50,676 nucleotides of DNA from an uncultured Methylomonas sp. (lineage in GTDB: Bacteria > Pseudomonadota > Gammaproteobacteria > Methylococcales > Methylomonadaceae): NCBI GenBank assembly GCA_936941155.1, contig CAKZJE010000080.1, positions 1 through 50,676 of the forward strand. Reading direction: 5' to 3'. Below the pieces are notes generated by a model. That model did no database searches. It had not been told where the DNA came from and was given only the letters and a program-made list of their open reading frames with translations. This document shows positions 17,364 through 25,400 of the stretch, one piece after another. Position 1 is the stretch's first letter. Every line of letters starts with the position of its first letter. Both the position numbers and the translations under genes were made by a program.

Positions 17364-18215
17364 CTAATGATTAACGCTGACGTGATAGCCTATCTGTCTA
17401 ATTTCATTCGCAAACGCATTCATAATAACGCCATCAAGTTTCGCTATTTCAACAGCTTCTGGTTGAAATGAAGGTCGAGCAATGGTGTAAAGCATTACTT
17501 CTGCAATCGTGGTGCGCTTTTTAATTTGCGTTAAAAACTCTAAATAAGCCACTTTTTCGCTTTCTACTAAACCTTGTCCTTGATAATTCAACACACAGGT
17601 TTGTATTTTTGTTTCACACAACTCTGCGCAACTGATAATACCTGCTAAGGCTTTTTGTGCTGATTGTTCTGTGCTATTAATTTGCTTACGCCCTGTCTCG
17701 GTCGCGCTATCTATTTTAAACCACACTTGCCCGTTGTAATGGTGTAGCTGTTTTAAGCCTAATTGCACTTTAGTTTGGTGCATCAAACTGCCGTTGGAAA
17801 TGAGTACGAATTTGGCAGTCGGAAAAACACCTAGCTCTGTGGCAATTTCGCCAATTAAACTAATCGCTTTTTCAAATCCTACTAAACTGGTAGGTTCGCC
17901 ATTGCCAGAAATAGCAATATCTTTAATCACACGCAGTTCTGGTGCAATTTCAAAGCGGTCATAAAAGTCACCGTGCAAAACATCAGCTAAAAAGAGTCTT
18001 AATTCTTGTTCTAAAAGATCAAAATCCATTTCTGGCGCAGTGCCTCGCATTAAATCAGGCACTTGGCAATAAATACATCGCCAATTACACGCGCTATTGA
18101 TATTAAAGTTAATCCCTATCGACAAACCACCTGAGCGTCTGGACATGGCAGGATAGACATATTTTAGCCCTACACTATCGCGGCTATGGTCATTTGTGGT
18201 GAGTTTTTGCGTCAT
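17364..18215 (-). CDS. Radical SAM protein of unknown substrate
   Basis: 283 residues. Cys43, Cys47 and Cys50 in CNWRCIYC form the 4Fe-4S/SAM motif (CX3CX2C), and ISGNGEPT is the glycine-rich SAM-binding segment. No SPASM-type extra Cys cluster is seen at the C-terminus. The overall form resembles short radical SAM proteins of the wyosine-type or activase-like groups, but the substrate cannot be named. It is convergent with nothing and stands alone between the tRNA and slyX. Confidence 0.82.
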   Translation of the reverse strand: MTQKLTTNDHSRDSVGLKYVYPAMSRRSGGLSIGINFNINSACNWRCIYCQVPDLMRGTAPEMDFDLLEQELRLFLADVLHGDFYDRFEIAPELRVIKDIAISGNGEPTSLVGFEKAISLIGEIATELGVFPTAKFVLISNGSLMHQTKVQLGLKQLHHYNGQVWFKIDSATETGRKQINSTEQSAQKALAGIISCAELCETKIQTCVLNYQGQGLVESEKVAYLEFLTQIKKRTTIAEVMLYTIARPSFQPEAVEIAKLDGVIMNAFANEIRQIGYHVSVNH

Positions 18216-18297
18216 GTTGCTGTCAAAAATAAGCTAAAAGCGTGTTATTGTACTTGCCTTTCATACTAATAACATAAATTTTAAGGGTTTAGATATT

Positions 18298-18507
18298 ATG
18301 CTAACGGAAGAACGCTTAATGGAGTTGGAAATTAAGCTCTCATATCAAGAGGATTTGTTGCAAGAACTTAATTCGATTGTCGCCAGCCAACAAAAACAAA
18401 TCAGTCAATTAGAAGGAACTTTGCTGGTGCTATATGAGCGGATGAAAAGCATTTCTGTAGAAGACGGAACAAATCAAACAGATAATCAGCCTCCTCCGCA
18501 TTATTAG
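18298..18507 (+). CDS. slyX: SlyX family protein
   Basis: 69 residues. It is a short coiled coil (residues 3-50: ERLMELEIKLSYQEDLLQEL...QQKQISQLEGTLLVLYERM) with the Pro-Pro-His-Tyr tail characteristic of SlyX. AAGGG lies nine bases before the ATG. The cellular role of SlyX is unclear. Confidence 0.92.
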   Translation: MLTEERLMELEIKLSYQEDLLQELNSIVASQQKQISQLEGTLLVLYERMKSISVEDGTNQTDNQPPPHY

Positions 18508-18632
18508 GCACAAATCGATTGATACGCTCAAAACAGCGGTAAAAACCACGCTTTCAAGTGGCATTAATGCGGCATTAAGATAAATTTCAAGGTAAAATGA
18601 GCAATTAAATCATTTACCAAAGAGTCGTGATT

Positions 18633-19010
18633 ATGCCTGATACAACAGAATCTGCTTTGCTCGATGCAGACATCATACAACGTTTACAAGATGAATTGCC
18701 GCATTGGTATTACGAAAACGGCTGGATTCGGCGCAAAATTAAAACCAGTGGTTGGAAAGCCACGTTAATGGTGGTGAATACCATCGGACATTTAGCCGAA
18801 AAAGCCTGGCATCATCCCGACTTAACCGTTTCTTATGCGTTTGTGATTGTTAAATTAGTGACCCATTCGGCAAAAGGCATCACCGAAAAAGATTTTGCTT
18901 TGGCGAAAAAAATTGAACAAGTGGTGATGTGGGATGCTGCTGAGGAATCTAACGGTGTATTTGACGGTACACCGGACGACCCACGTTTTAAATATGTGAA
19001 AAAAGATTAA
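18633..19010 (+). CDS. Pterin-4a-carbinolamine dehydratase (DCoH family)
   Basis: 125 residues from ATG 18633, which is 8 bp after AAAGAG; a GTG at 18627 is too close to that site. The DCoH fold signature is W....I.....W..ATLMVVNTIGHLAEKAWHHPDLTVSY, in which the His-His-Pro and preceding His are the catalytic set, followed by THSAKGITEKDFALAKKIE. In methylotrophs a dehydratase of this family is often linked to H4MPT genes and is thought to serve pterin biosynthesis; the adjacent fhcB supports this here. Confidence 0.88.
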   Translation: MPDTTESALLDADIIQRLQDELPHWYYENGWIRRKIKTSGWKATLMVVNTIGHLAEKAWHHPDLTVSYAFVIVKLVTHSAKGITEKDFALAKKIEQVVMWDAAEESNGVFDGTPDDPRFKYVKKD

Positions 19011-19018
19011 CGCAAACC

Positions 19019-19051
19019 AAACCTAACAAGTTTTTAAAACCTGTCAGGTTT
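19019..19051. repeat. Intergenic palindrome of the AACCTGNCAGGTT family
   Basis: Arms AAACCTAACAAGTTTT / AAAACCTGTCAGGTTT pair with two wobbles. It is closely related to the palindrome found inside pabC at 47832-47860. Confidence 0.65.
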
Positions 19052-19088
19052 AATCGCAGAATTATCAAAGTTAAAAAAAGGAAATATT

Positions 19089-20348
19089 GTGATTGAAATA
19101 ACCGAAGTTCCGAGTCCTTTTTGCGGCATCGGTACGGATGATTTAACCATTCAAGTGGAAGGCTTAAGCTTAAAAGTCAGCGCAAACGGCTGTGCGGTAA
19201 ATACACCTGCATTTGAACAAGCGATTACCGATTTACAACCGCGCATTTATGGCAAAGAAGTCAGTTTATCCGAAGCTGTGACTCATGCAGCGCAATTGTT
19301 GAACAGTGCTAATCAACCGGTGATTGGCGGCTGTGCAACCGATGTTAATGGTATGAGAGCCTTGCTGGAATTAGCGGATAAAAACGGCGCAGTAGTTGAT
19401 AACGTGAATTTTGTCGGCGCACGACGTAATTTTTTAGCGATGCAAGATTCCGGCTGGATGAATACCACCTTGGCAGAATTGAAAAATCGCTGTGATGTGT
19501 TGTTGATTGTCGGCGCGGATTTAGAAGGTTTCGCACCGCGTTTTTTTGAACGCTATTTGTGGAATAAAGAATCCATGTTTCTGGAAGACACCAGCGCGCG
19601 GCAGATTATTTATTTAGGCAAAGCTCCAAGCGGCGAAGCGTCAACCTCGCCGAATGGTACAAAAGCCCAAGTTTTACCGTGCAGTAATGAAGATTTGCCG
19701 CAAGTTGTCGCCGTGTTACGCGCGTTGGTGAAAGGCAAAATCATTGTCGCAGCAGAAGTGGGTGGTATTGCGATTGCAGATTTACAAGCGATTGCAGATA
19801 AATTAAAAGCGGCACAATATGGCGTGATTACTTGGGCGGCGGGGGCGTTGGCTTTCAATCAAGCAGAACTCACTGTGCAAACGCTTTGCGAAATGGTGAA
19901 AGATATTAACGACAACGGCACGCGCTGTTCAGGTTTTCCGTTAGGTGGCAAAGAAGGCGACCAAACGGCTAATCAGGTTTGTGGTTGGACAACAGGTTAT
20001 CCGGCGCGGATGCGGTTTTCTTCTGGAATGCCGGAATATGATCCGTATTTATATGATAGCAATGCGATGTTAGCCAATGGCGAAGCGGATGTTTTGGTGT
20101 GGGTGCAGGCGTTTAATGCCGCAGTTGTGCCACCGAAAACCGATAAACCAACGATTGTGTTAGGGCGTTCAGGAATGACATTTACACAAGAACCAGAAGT
20201 GTTTATTCCGATTGCGACACCGGGAATTGACCATGCGGGACACGCTTATCGTTTGGATAACGTGGTAGCTATCCGTTTGAAAAAATTGAGAGATTCTACG
20301 TTGCCAAGCACGGCGGAAGTGTTGTCGGCAATTACGCAAGCGATATAA
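19089..20348 (+). CDS. fhcB: Formyltransferase/hydrolase complex subunit B (formylmethanofuran dehydrogenase B homologue)
   Basis: 419 residues from GTG 19089, seven bases after AAAAAGGAAA. It contains PFCGIGTDDL, GGCATDVNGMRALLELA, LLIVGADLEGFAPRFFERY and CSGFPLGGKEGDQTANQVCGWTTGYPARM, all typical of the B subunit. In methylotrophs FhcB is a structural homologue of the molybdenum/tungsten subunit of formylmethanofuran dehydrogenase within the formylmethanofuran-hydrolysing complex. fhcA is usually next but here lies 5 kb away, and fhcC/fhcD are not in the window. Confidence 0.93.
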   Translation: MIEITEVPSPFCGIGTDDLTIQVEGLSLKVSANGCAVNTPAFEQAITDLQPRIYGKEVSLSEAVTHAAQLLNSANQPVIGGCATDVNGMRALLELADKNGAVVDNVNFVGARRNFLAMQDSGWMNTTLAELKNRCDVLLIVGADLEGFAPRFFERYLWNKESMFLEDTSARQIIYLGKAPSGEASTSPNGTKAQVLPCSNEDLPQVVAVLRALVKGKIIVAAEVGGIAIADLQAIADKLKAAQYGVITWAAGALAFNQAELTVQTLCEMVKDINDNGTRCSGFPLGGKEGDQTANQVCGWTTGYPARMRFSSGMPEYDPYLYDSNAMLANGEADVLVWVQAFNAAVVPPKTDKPTIVLGRSGMTFTQEPEVFIPIATPGIDHAGHAYRLDNVVAIRLKKLRDSTLPSTAEVLSAITQAI

Positions 20349-20356
20349 AACAAAAA

Positions 20357-20380
20357 ACTGCCAGTTTTACGGCTGGCAGT
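20357..20380 (+). terminator. Hairpin after fhcB, weak terminator
   Basis: An 8-bp stem ACTGCCAG / CTGGCAGT with an 8-nt loop lies just past the fhcB stop. A T-tract is lacking, so termination may be partial. Confidence 0.45.
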
Positions 20381-20398
20381 GGCTTTAAGGTATAAAAA

Positions 20399-21238
20399 AT
20401 GATGGCAAAATATCTCAATCCCTATACCGATTTTGGTTTTAAAAAACTCTTTGGTGAAGAAGCCAATAAAGATTTATTGCAAGATTTTTTAAATCAATTA
20501 TTGCCCGATTATCATCAAATTGCAGATTTATCGTTTAAAAATCCAGAAAAAGTCCCTAGTACCGCTAAAGAACGTAAAGCGATTTTCGATATTTATTGCC
20601 AAACCAAAGACGGTACGCGCTTTATTGTCGAAATGCAAAAAGCCAAAGTGAATTATTTTAAAGATCGCTCTTTGTTTTATTCAACGTTTCCGATTAAAGA
20701 GCAAGCGAAAAAAGGTGGTTGGAATTTTAAATTAATGCCTGTTTATTTCATTGCGATTTTGGATTTTACTTACGATGAAAAAGAAGAAAAACAAAAGTTT
20801 TTACGCGCTGTGAGTTTAAAAGACCAAGATGGCGATCTTTTTTATGACAAATTGCATTTTAAGTTTTTGCAAATGCCGTTGTTTACTAAAACAGAAGCGG
20901 AATTAGAAACGCATTTTGATAAATGGGTTTATTTTTTAAAGAATCTCGAAAACTTTGAGCATATTCCCGTGATATTAAATGAGCCTATTTTTCAAAAGGG
21001 ATTTGAAATTGCTGAAATTTCCCATTTAAAACCGAGTCAAGTTGAGATTTATGAAAAAAGTTTGCTGGAATATTGGGAATTAAAAAATGTTCAGGATACC
21101 TATTTCAATGATGGAGTAACTGAAGGCAGAATGAAAGAAAAATACGATATGGCAAGGGCATTAAAATCTAAAAACATGCCGATTGAGTTTATTACCGAAA
21201 TAACAGGCTTGACAGAAAAAGAAATTGAGGCGTTATGA
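20399..21238 (+). CDS. Rpn family recombination-promoting nuclease (PD-(D/E)XK)
   Basis: 279 residues. The N-terminus (YLNPYTDFGFKKLFG..ANKDLL..FLN.LL) is diagnostic of the Rpn/PDDEXK_2 transposase-like nuclease family. The catalytic core is Asp64 in FDIYCQT and Glu78-Gln80 in FIVEMQ. The C-terminus has the usual short helical tail with EGRMKEKYDMARALKS..MPIEFITEITGLT. An ATG at 20402 is an alternative start. Rpn proteins nick DNA and raise RecA-independent recombination; they are common, often multi-copy accessory genes. It is the first gene of the block separating fhcB from fhcA. Confidence 0.92.
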   Translation: MMAKYLNPYTDFGFKKLFGEEANKDLLQDFLNQLLPDYHQIADLSFKNPEKVPSTAKERKAIFDIYCQTKDGTRFIVEMQKAKVNYFKDRSLFYSTFPIKEQAKKGGWNFKLMPVYFIAILDFTYDEKEEKQKFLRAVSLKDQDGDLFYDKLHFKFLQMPLFTKTEAELETHFDKWVYFLKNLENFEHIPVILNEPIFQKGFEIAEISHLKPSQVEIYEKSLLEYWELKNVQDTYFNDGVTEGRMKEKYDMARALKSKNMPIEFITEITGLTEKEIEAL

Positions 21239-21344
21239 AAGGCTGGGGTTATATCATCATAAATAATAATCTTCATACATCAGTGGTTTGAGGCGAATAG
21301 TCAAAATGCGGTGATGGGTTAAAATCTTTTTTGGAGTAGTTAAT

Positions 21345-21854
21345 TTGAATAACTTTGTTAATGAGTTTTTACAGCATATCAATGTTGAACATGACAGCTT
21401 GCTTGAGATAGTTTTAAAAGGACATCTTGTAATTGAAATAGCATTGGATTCAATACTTAAATTATTTTTTCCATCTCCAAAGTTTTACGATGATGCCAAA
21501 CTATCTTTCCATCAAAAACTCCAATTAGTAAGAGCAAGACACTGGAGAGAACAAAATAATGAGGTATGGCATCTTATTACTAAAATAAATGGTTTGAGAA
21601 ATGCGCTTGCGCATAATTTGGAAGAAGAAAAAATTAAAAAATCACTCAATTCAGTTTTAAAATATCAACTAGAAATAGAACCACAAGAAAGCAGAGAAGT
21701 TATTGTTAATGAAACTGAAAAGCACCAAGTGTTGCTAGCTTTTGGATTAATAGCAGGTTTTTTATCTGGTTATGAGAAAGATGCTAAATTTCTATCCGAG
21801 TTAAATAAAGGTATACACCTATCATTTGAAAGAACACGAAAAAAACTCCCTTAA
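21345..21854 (+). CDS. HEPN-like hypothetical protein
   Basis: 169 residues starting at TTG 21345, nine bases after GGAG. All-helical prediction, with Arg85-Asn86...His90 (RNALAH) in the position of the HEPN motif (R-N-X3-H) that forms the active site of many toxin RNases. I do not recognise the exact family, and no cognate MNT antitoxin gene is adjacent. Codon use is AT-rich like its neighbours. Confidence 0.6.
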   Translation: MNNFVNEFLQHINVEHDSLLEIVLKGHLVIEIALDSILKLFFPSPKFYDDAKLSFHQKLQLVRARHWREQNNEVWHLITKINGLRNALAHNLEEEKIKKSLNSVLKYQLEIEPQESREVIVNETEKHQVLLAFGLIAGFLSGYEKDAKFLSELNKGIHLSFERTRKKLP

Positions 21855-21874
21855 AATTTGAATGAGATAATTTA

Positions 21875-22555
21875 ATGAATAAATTAACCGTTTTAGTTCC
21901 TGTTTTATTACTCGGAATAACAGCCTGTGTCAGTCGTTCTATTAACGAAGGCGTTGTTGACAGAGGGCCTCAAGTTACTGCTCTTGCCCCATTACCAAGC
22001 AATGAAAGAATGACGATTGCTATTGCGCGTTTTACCAATGAATCCGTTTACGGCAGCGGCTTATTTACTGACGAATCAGGCGACCGCATCGGCAAACAAG
22101 CCTCCGATTTATTAGCACGTCACCTGATGGCAGCACAACGTTTTAATATTGTTGAACGGCAAGACATTAACAAACTTAAATCAGAAGCGCAGTTAATGGG
22201 AAAAACGGAGCAAGAATTTAAACAGAATTTGAAAGGTGTTGATGCTTTGATTATGGGTTCTGTGGTTGAGTTAGGTCGTGAAACAACAGGAAGTTCTTGG
22301 TTAATTGGTAAAGATAAAACTCAAAGAGCGCGAGCGCGTGTTGTGCTTCGACTGGTTGACCCGAAAACAGGTGAAATGTTTTACAGCCAAGAAGGGGCAG
22401 GCGATGCTACGGTTTCAGCGACCAGTACGTTAGGTTTTGGCGGCGCAGCAGGCTTTGATTCTACGTTGGAAGGCAAGGCGATTGATGCGGCTATTGTCAA
22501 CATGATTAACAATATTGTTAATACGCTGGATAGTCGTCGTAAATCACGCCCTTAA
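21875..22555 (+). CDS. CsgG-family lipoprotein
   Basis: 226 residues. The signal peptide ends in a lipobox LGITAC (Cys18), so the mature protein is lipid-anchored. The CsgG fold follows: MTIAIARFTNES, GKQASDLLARHLMAAQRFNIVERQDINKL, VDALIMGSVVELG, RARVVLRLVDPKTGEMFYSQEGAG. True CsgG forms the outer-membrane curli channel, but no csgA/B/E/F genes are here. With the next two genes it forms the conserved CsgG-DUF4810-GNA1162 lipoprotein trio, whose role is uncertain and probably envelope-related. Confidence 0.88.
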   Translation: MNKLTVLVPVLLLGITACVSRSINEGVVDRGPQVTALAPLPSNERMTIAIARFTNESVYGSGLFTDESGDRIGKQASDLLARHLMAAQRFNIVERQDINKLKSEAQLMGKTEQEFKQNLKGVDALIMGSVVELGRETTGSSWLIGKDKTQRARARVVLRLVDPKTGEMFYSQEGAGDATVSATSTLGFGGAAGFDSTLEGKAIDAAIVNMINNIVNTLDSRRKSRP

Positions 22556-22571
22556 TCACGATGGAAAAATT

Positions 22572-22940
22572 ATGAATCATAAGCTGCTTTATACACTGAT
22601 TTTAGTCTTAGGTTGTTTGAATGGTTGCGCCCCTAATGAACTTTTTTACTGGGGAGATTACGAAAACACTTTGCATGAACGTTATGTAAAAAACGAAAAT
22701 GGACAGATAGAAGCTGAACTTAAATCCATTCTGACGGATGCTCAAGAACGACATCAGCGTGTAGCACCGGGAATTTATGCCGATTATGGCTTCATGCTTT
22801 ATAAGCGGGGTGACAAACAAGGCGCAATTAAAGCGTTTACGACTGAAAGCAGTTTATATCCAGAATCTACAGCTTTGATGAATAAATTGATTGAAAAAAT
22901 TCAACAACGCAGTCAAGCAACTTCACAAGGAGCGCAATAA
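22572..22940 (+). CDS. DUF4810 lipoprotein
   Basis: 122 residues from ATG 22572; a longer in-frame start lacks a signal sequence. The signal peptide ends LNGCAP (lipobox). The mature part ELFYWGDYENTLHERYV..GQIEAELKSIL and ADYGFMLYKRGDKQGAIKAFTTESSLYPES is the DUF4810 signature, including a TPR-like helix pair. It is the middle gene of the trio; its stop TAA overlaps the next ATG by one base (TAATG). Confidence 0.88.
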   Translation: MNHKLLYTLILVLGCLNGCAPNELFYWGDYENTLHERYVKNENGQIEAELKSILTDAQERHQRVAPGIYADYGFMLYKRGDKQGAIKAFTTESSLYPESTALMNKLIEKIQQRSQATSQGAQ

Positions 22941-23908
22941 TGAGGATTTTAAAGGTTGCTTTGTTGGCGAGTGTTTTTTTAAGCGGTTGTGCAGTGCAAC
23001 AAGTTAATTTAGATGCTTTTTATGCACATAGACCCCGTTCAATTGTAGTCGTGCCTGTGTTAAATGAATCGCCGGAAGTTTCCGCCCCTTCTGTTTTTAT
23101 TACTACCATCAGCAGACCGTTAGCAGAACGCGGTTATTATGTTTTTCCGGTCTATTTGACTGATATGATTTTGCGTGATTTTGGACTCACAGAAGCAGGA
23201 CATATTCATCAATTACCACCTAGCCGTTTTTACGAGTTGTTTGGTGCGGATGCTGTTTTATTCGTGACCATTAAAGACTGGAGTACCAAGTATTTAGTAT
23301 TAGCTTCTACGGTTGATGTTCGTATGGAATATGTGCTGAAAGATACTAAAACAGGGATAGAACTTTGGCGGAATGAACAAACTTATTCACATGGTTCTGG
23401 AGGAGCTGAATTTGGGCTAATTGGGATGGCTGTCTCGGCAGCAGTAAACGCCTTAGTCACTGATTATACACCCTTAGCAAGAATAGCTAATCAGGTAGTG
23501 CTTATGCCGCCGCGTGGTTTGCCAGCAGGTCAATATAGCCAAAATTATCAGGCTACAGGCAATAATACAGTCACTTTGAAACAATTGCCGTTACAAAAAA
23601 AGAATCCAATAACCTCACCTGTTATCACCTCAGAAAATAATATTTCTGAAAACAAAACAGCCGCTCCAATAGCTTTCACAACAAAAGCCGTTGAAAAATC
23701 TAAAACAACATCGGCAATTGTTATAAATTCAAAATTAATTGAAAAAATTCAAACGGCTTTAACATTTGACCATTATTATCATGGTGCTATCAGTGGCGAA
23801 CTTAATGAAGACACCAGAAATGCTATTGCTGTTTATAAAGAAATAAACAATCTATCTGGTAAATCAATTGATAAAGCCTTTTTAAATGCTTTAGGAATAG
23901 CTGAGTAG
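22940..23908 (+). CDS. GNA1162-family lipoprotein with C-terminal peptidoglycan-binding-like domain
   Basis: 322 residues. Lipobox LSGCAV. Residues 20-200 match GNA1162 (DUF799): PRSIVVVPVLNESPEVSAP, RGYYVFPVYLTDMILRDFGLTEAGH, LFGADAVLFVTIKDW, TGIELWRNEQTYSHGSGG. After a Thr/Lys-rich linker (about 205-255) the last 60 residues (LIEKIQTALTFDHYYHGAISGELNEDTRNAIAVYKE) look like a PG_binding_1 domain, which GNA1162 proteins usually lack. That would tether the lipoprotein to the cell wall. Confidence 0.85.
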   Translation: MRILKVALLASVFLSGCAVQQVNLDAFYAHRPRSIVVVPVLNESPEVSAPSVFITTISRPLAERGYYVFPVYLTDMILRDFGLTEAGHIHQLPPSRFYELFGADAVLFVTIKDWSTKYLVLASTVDVRMEYVLKDTKTGIELWRNEQTYSHGSGGAEFGLIGMAVSAAVNALVTDYTPLARIANQVVLMPPRGLPAGQYSQNYQATGNNTVTLKQLPLQKKNPITSPVITSENNISENKTAAPIAFTTKAVEKSKTTSAIVINSKLIEKIQTALTFDHYYHGAISGELNEDTRNAIAVYKEINNLSGKSIDKAFLNALGIAE

Positions 23909-24059
23909 CTGAGCAAGATGTACCCGTTGTTTTGTACACAATATAAAACCCATTTCAACAGAAAAACCATGCGAATTATTGCTAATAAAACCTTTTGTTT
24001 TCAACTGGGAATTTAACACACTAAGTCGAGTAGGTTAGGCACGCTTTTTTGCCTACCTT

Positions 24060-24143
24060 CGCTGTGATTAACCTTGCTTCGTACCACTGAATTTAGAGCG
24101 CTTCACCCAATGAATGGAAAACAAATCATTGCCAATTTAAAAA
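24060..24143 (+). repeat. Duplicate of the hicA upstream region
   Basis: Aligns base for base with most of 24713-24796, which leads into hicA: GCTGTGAT, CTTGCTTCG, TTCAC, AATGAATGGAAAA and AAATCATTGCC occur in the same order. It places a copy of the hicA promoter, start and first 11 codons upstream of the PemK-type antitoxin. Confidence 0.75.
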
Positions 24144-24157
24144 TCAGGAGAAATTAA
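24110..24157 (+). pseudogene. 15-codon hicA 5' remnant / leader ORF
   Basis: ATG 24110 begins MNGKQIIANLK, nearly the hicA start (MNGKKIIAQLK), then diverges and stops at TAA 24155. That stop is one base from the antitoxin ATG at 24159. It may now serve as a coupled leader peptide. Confidence 0.6.
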
Positions 24158-24158
24158 C

Positions 24159-24368
24159 ATGTTTCAAACCATCGAAATTAATATTGATACGCATGGCGTT
24201 ATTCATCCTTTAGAACCTCATATTAAACTACCCAGTGGACGAGCTTTATTAACGTTATTAGAACCTGTGATTTATGAAACGGAATTGTTATCCGAGCAGA
24301 GTTTAGCAAAAGAGTGGCTAACCCCAGAGGAGGATGAAGCATGGGCGCATTTACAGCCGGTCAAGTAG
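24159..24368 (+). CDS. Antitoxin of a PemK/MazF-type module
   Basis: 69 residues, MFQTIEINIDTHGVIHPLEPHIKLPSGRA at the start split by short strands (cis-acting DNA-binding strand type), with an acidic tail (LTPEEDEAWAHLQP) expected to wrap the toxin. AGGAG lies before the ATG. It overlaps the toxin gene by 28 bp, the usual antitoxin-first order. Confidence 0.78.
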   Translation: MFQTIEINIDTHGVIHPLEPHIKLPSGRALLTLLEPVIYETELLSEQSLAKEWLTPEEDEAWAHLQPVK

Positions 24369-24682
24369 TGGTTTTACCGTTTTCATTTTCAAATCTTCTG
24401 CAAAATAAATATCGCCCTGCCTTGTTATTGGCAAATGTGGGTCAAGGCGATTGGCTGGTGTGTCAAATTACCAGTAAAAGCTATGATAAACAGGCAATTG
24501 AAATTGGTTTATCTGATTTTAAAAGCGGGAGTTTGCAAAGAATCAGTTTTGCTAGAGCGGGAAAATTATTTACAGCACATGAAAGTTTATTTTCCAGTAT
24601 TGCAGGACAATTAACTGACGAAAAGTTTAACGAAATTAAACAAGCTGTTATTTCATTAATTAATCAAAGTAGTTATGAATAG
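24341..24682 (+). CDS. PemK/MazF-type endoribonuclease toxin
   Basis: 113 residues. The SH3-like fold is indicated by FTAGQVVVLPFSFSN, KYRPALLLANVGQGDWLVCQITSK and RISFARAGKLFTAHESLF. MazF-type toxins cut mRNA at short motifs. The Arg of the KxRPALLL strand (usual RPALVL) and a Ser/Thr pair in QITSK match the family's active-site strands. ATG 24341 has GAGG seven bases upstream. Confidence 0.85.
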   Translation: MGAFTAGQVVVLPFSFSNLLQNKYRPALLLANVGQGDWLVCQITSKSYDKQAIEIGLSDFKSGSLQRISFARAGKLFTAHESLFSSIAGQLTDEKFNEIKQAVISLINQSSYE

Positions 24683-24763
24683 AGAGGTTCGTAAAATTTA
24701 TTTACGCAATCGCGCTGTGATAAATCTTGCTTCGCTACTACTGAGTTTAAAGCGTTTCACATA

Positions 24764-24949
24764 ATGAATGGAAAAAAAATCATTGCCCAACTCAAAAAAC
24801 AAGGCTGGATTTTAAAGCGCGTTAAAGGCAGCCACCACCTTATGCAAAAAGATGGCAAAACTGTCCCTGTTCCTGTACACGGCACAGAAGACATCAAACC
24901 AGGATTACTCGCTGCTTTAGAAAAACAAACCGGAGTCAAACTAAAATGA
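24764..24949 (+). CDS. hicA: HicA-type mRNA interferase toxin
   Basis: 61 residues. The dsRBD-like fold is intact: GKKIIAQLKKQGW, then GSHHLMQKDGKTVPVPVHG with the catalytic His in GSHH, and EDIKPGLLAALEKQTG. It overlaps hicB by ATGA. Confidence 0.93.
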   Translation: MNGKKIIAQLKKQGWILKRVKGSHHLMQKDGKTVPVPVHGTEDIKPGLLAALEKQTGVKLK

Positions 24950-25308
24950 ATTTATGCTATCCCGCCCGTTTTGAACCCCAACAACCCTCTGGCTTCTTTG
25001 TGCAATTTATTGATTTCGACAATGCGATTACCCAAGGCGAAAACATTGAAGAATGCAAAGCGAATGCTCAGGAAGTCTTATCGCTAGTGATTGAAGATAT
25101 GTTAGAAGATGGTCAAGAAATTCCAACGCCTTCAAATTCAGCCGATGCTTTTTTAATTGCCCCAGAAACGCTGATTCAATCGAAAATTTTATTAAGCTGG
25201 CTAAAAAAGCCTAAAAATATAGGTTATAAAACTAAAAGCCCAAGCTTAACTCAACTTGATAAAGCGGCTAAAGCAATGGGGAAACAGCTTGTTCTTTCAA
25301 TAGAGTAA
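24946..25308 (+). CDS. hicB: HicB antitoxin
   Basis: 120 residues. The RNase-H-like HicB fold begins YPARFEPQQPSGFFVQFIDFDNAITQGENIEEC, followed by a C-terminal helix-turn-helix-like region (LTQLDKAAKAMGKQLVLS). It neutralises HicA and represses the pair. Its start overlaps the hicA stop. Confidence 0.92.
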   Translation: MNLCYPARFEPQQPSGFFVQFIDFDNAITQGENIEECKANAQEVLSLVIEDMLEDGQEIPTPSNSADAFLIAPETLIQSKILLSWLKKPKNIGYKTKSPSLTQLDKAAKAMGKQLVLSIE

Positions 25309-25400
25309 CAGCCAAGTAGCGATACAAATCAGTATAAAATATTGGGCAACCGCAACAAAAAAAGCGCATTTAACACAAAACACGTTTTTAAGGAAACACC

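Noticed and set aside
21875-23908. Curli secretion operon
   Set aside because: Only a CsgG-like lipoprotein is present; csgA, csgB, csgE and csgF are missing, and the trio is a different conserved set.
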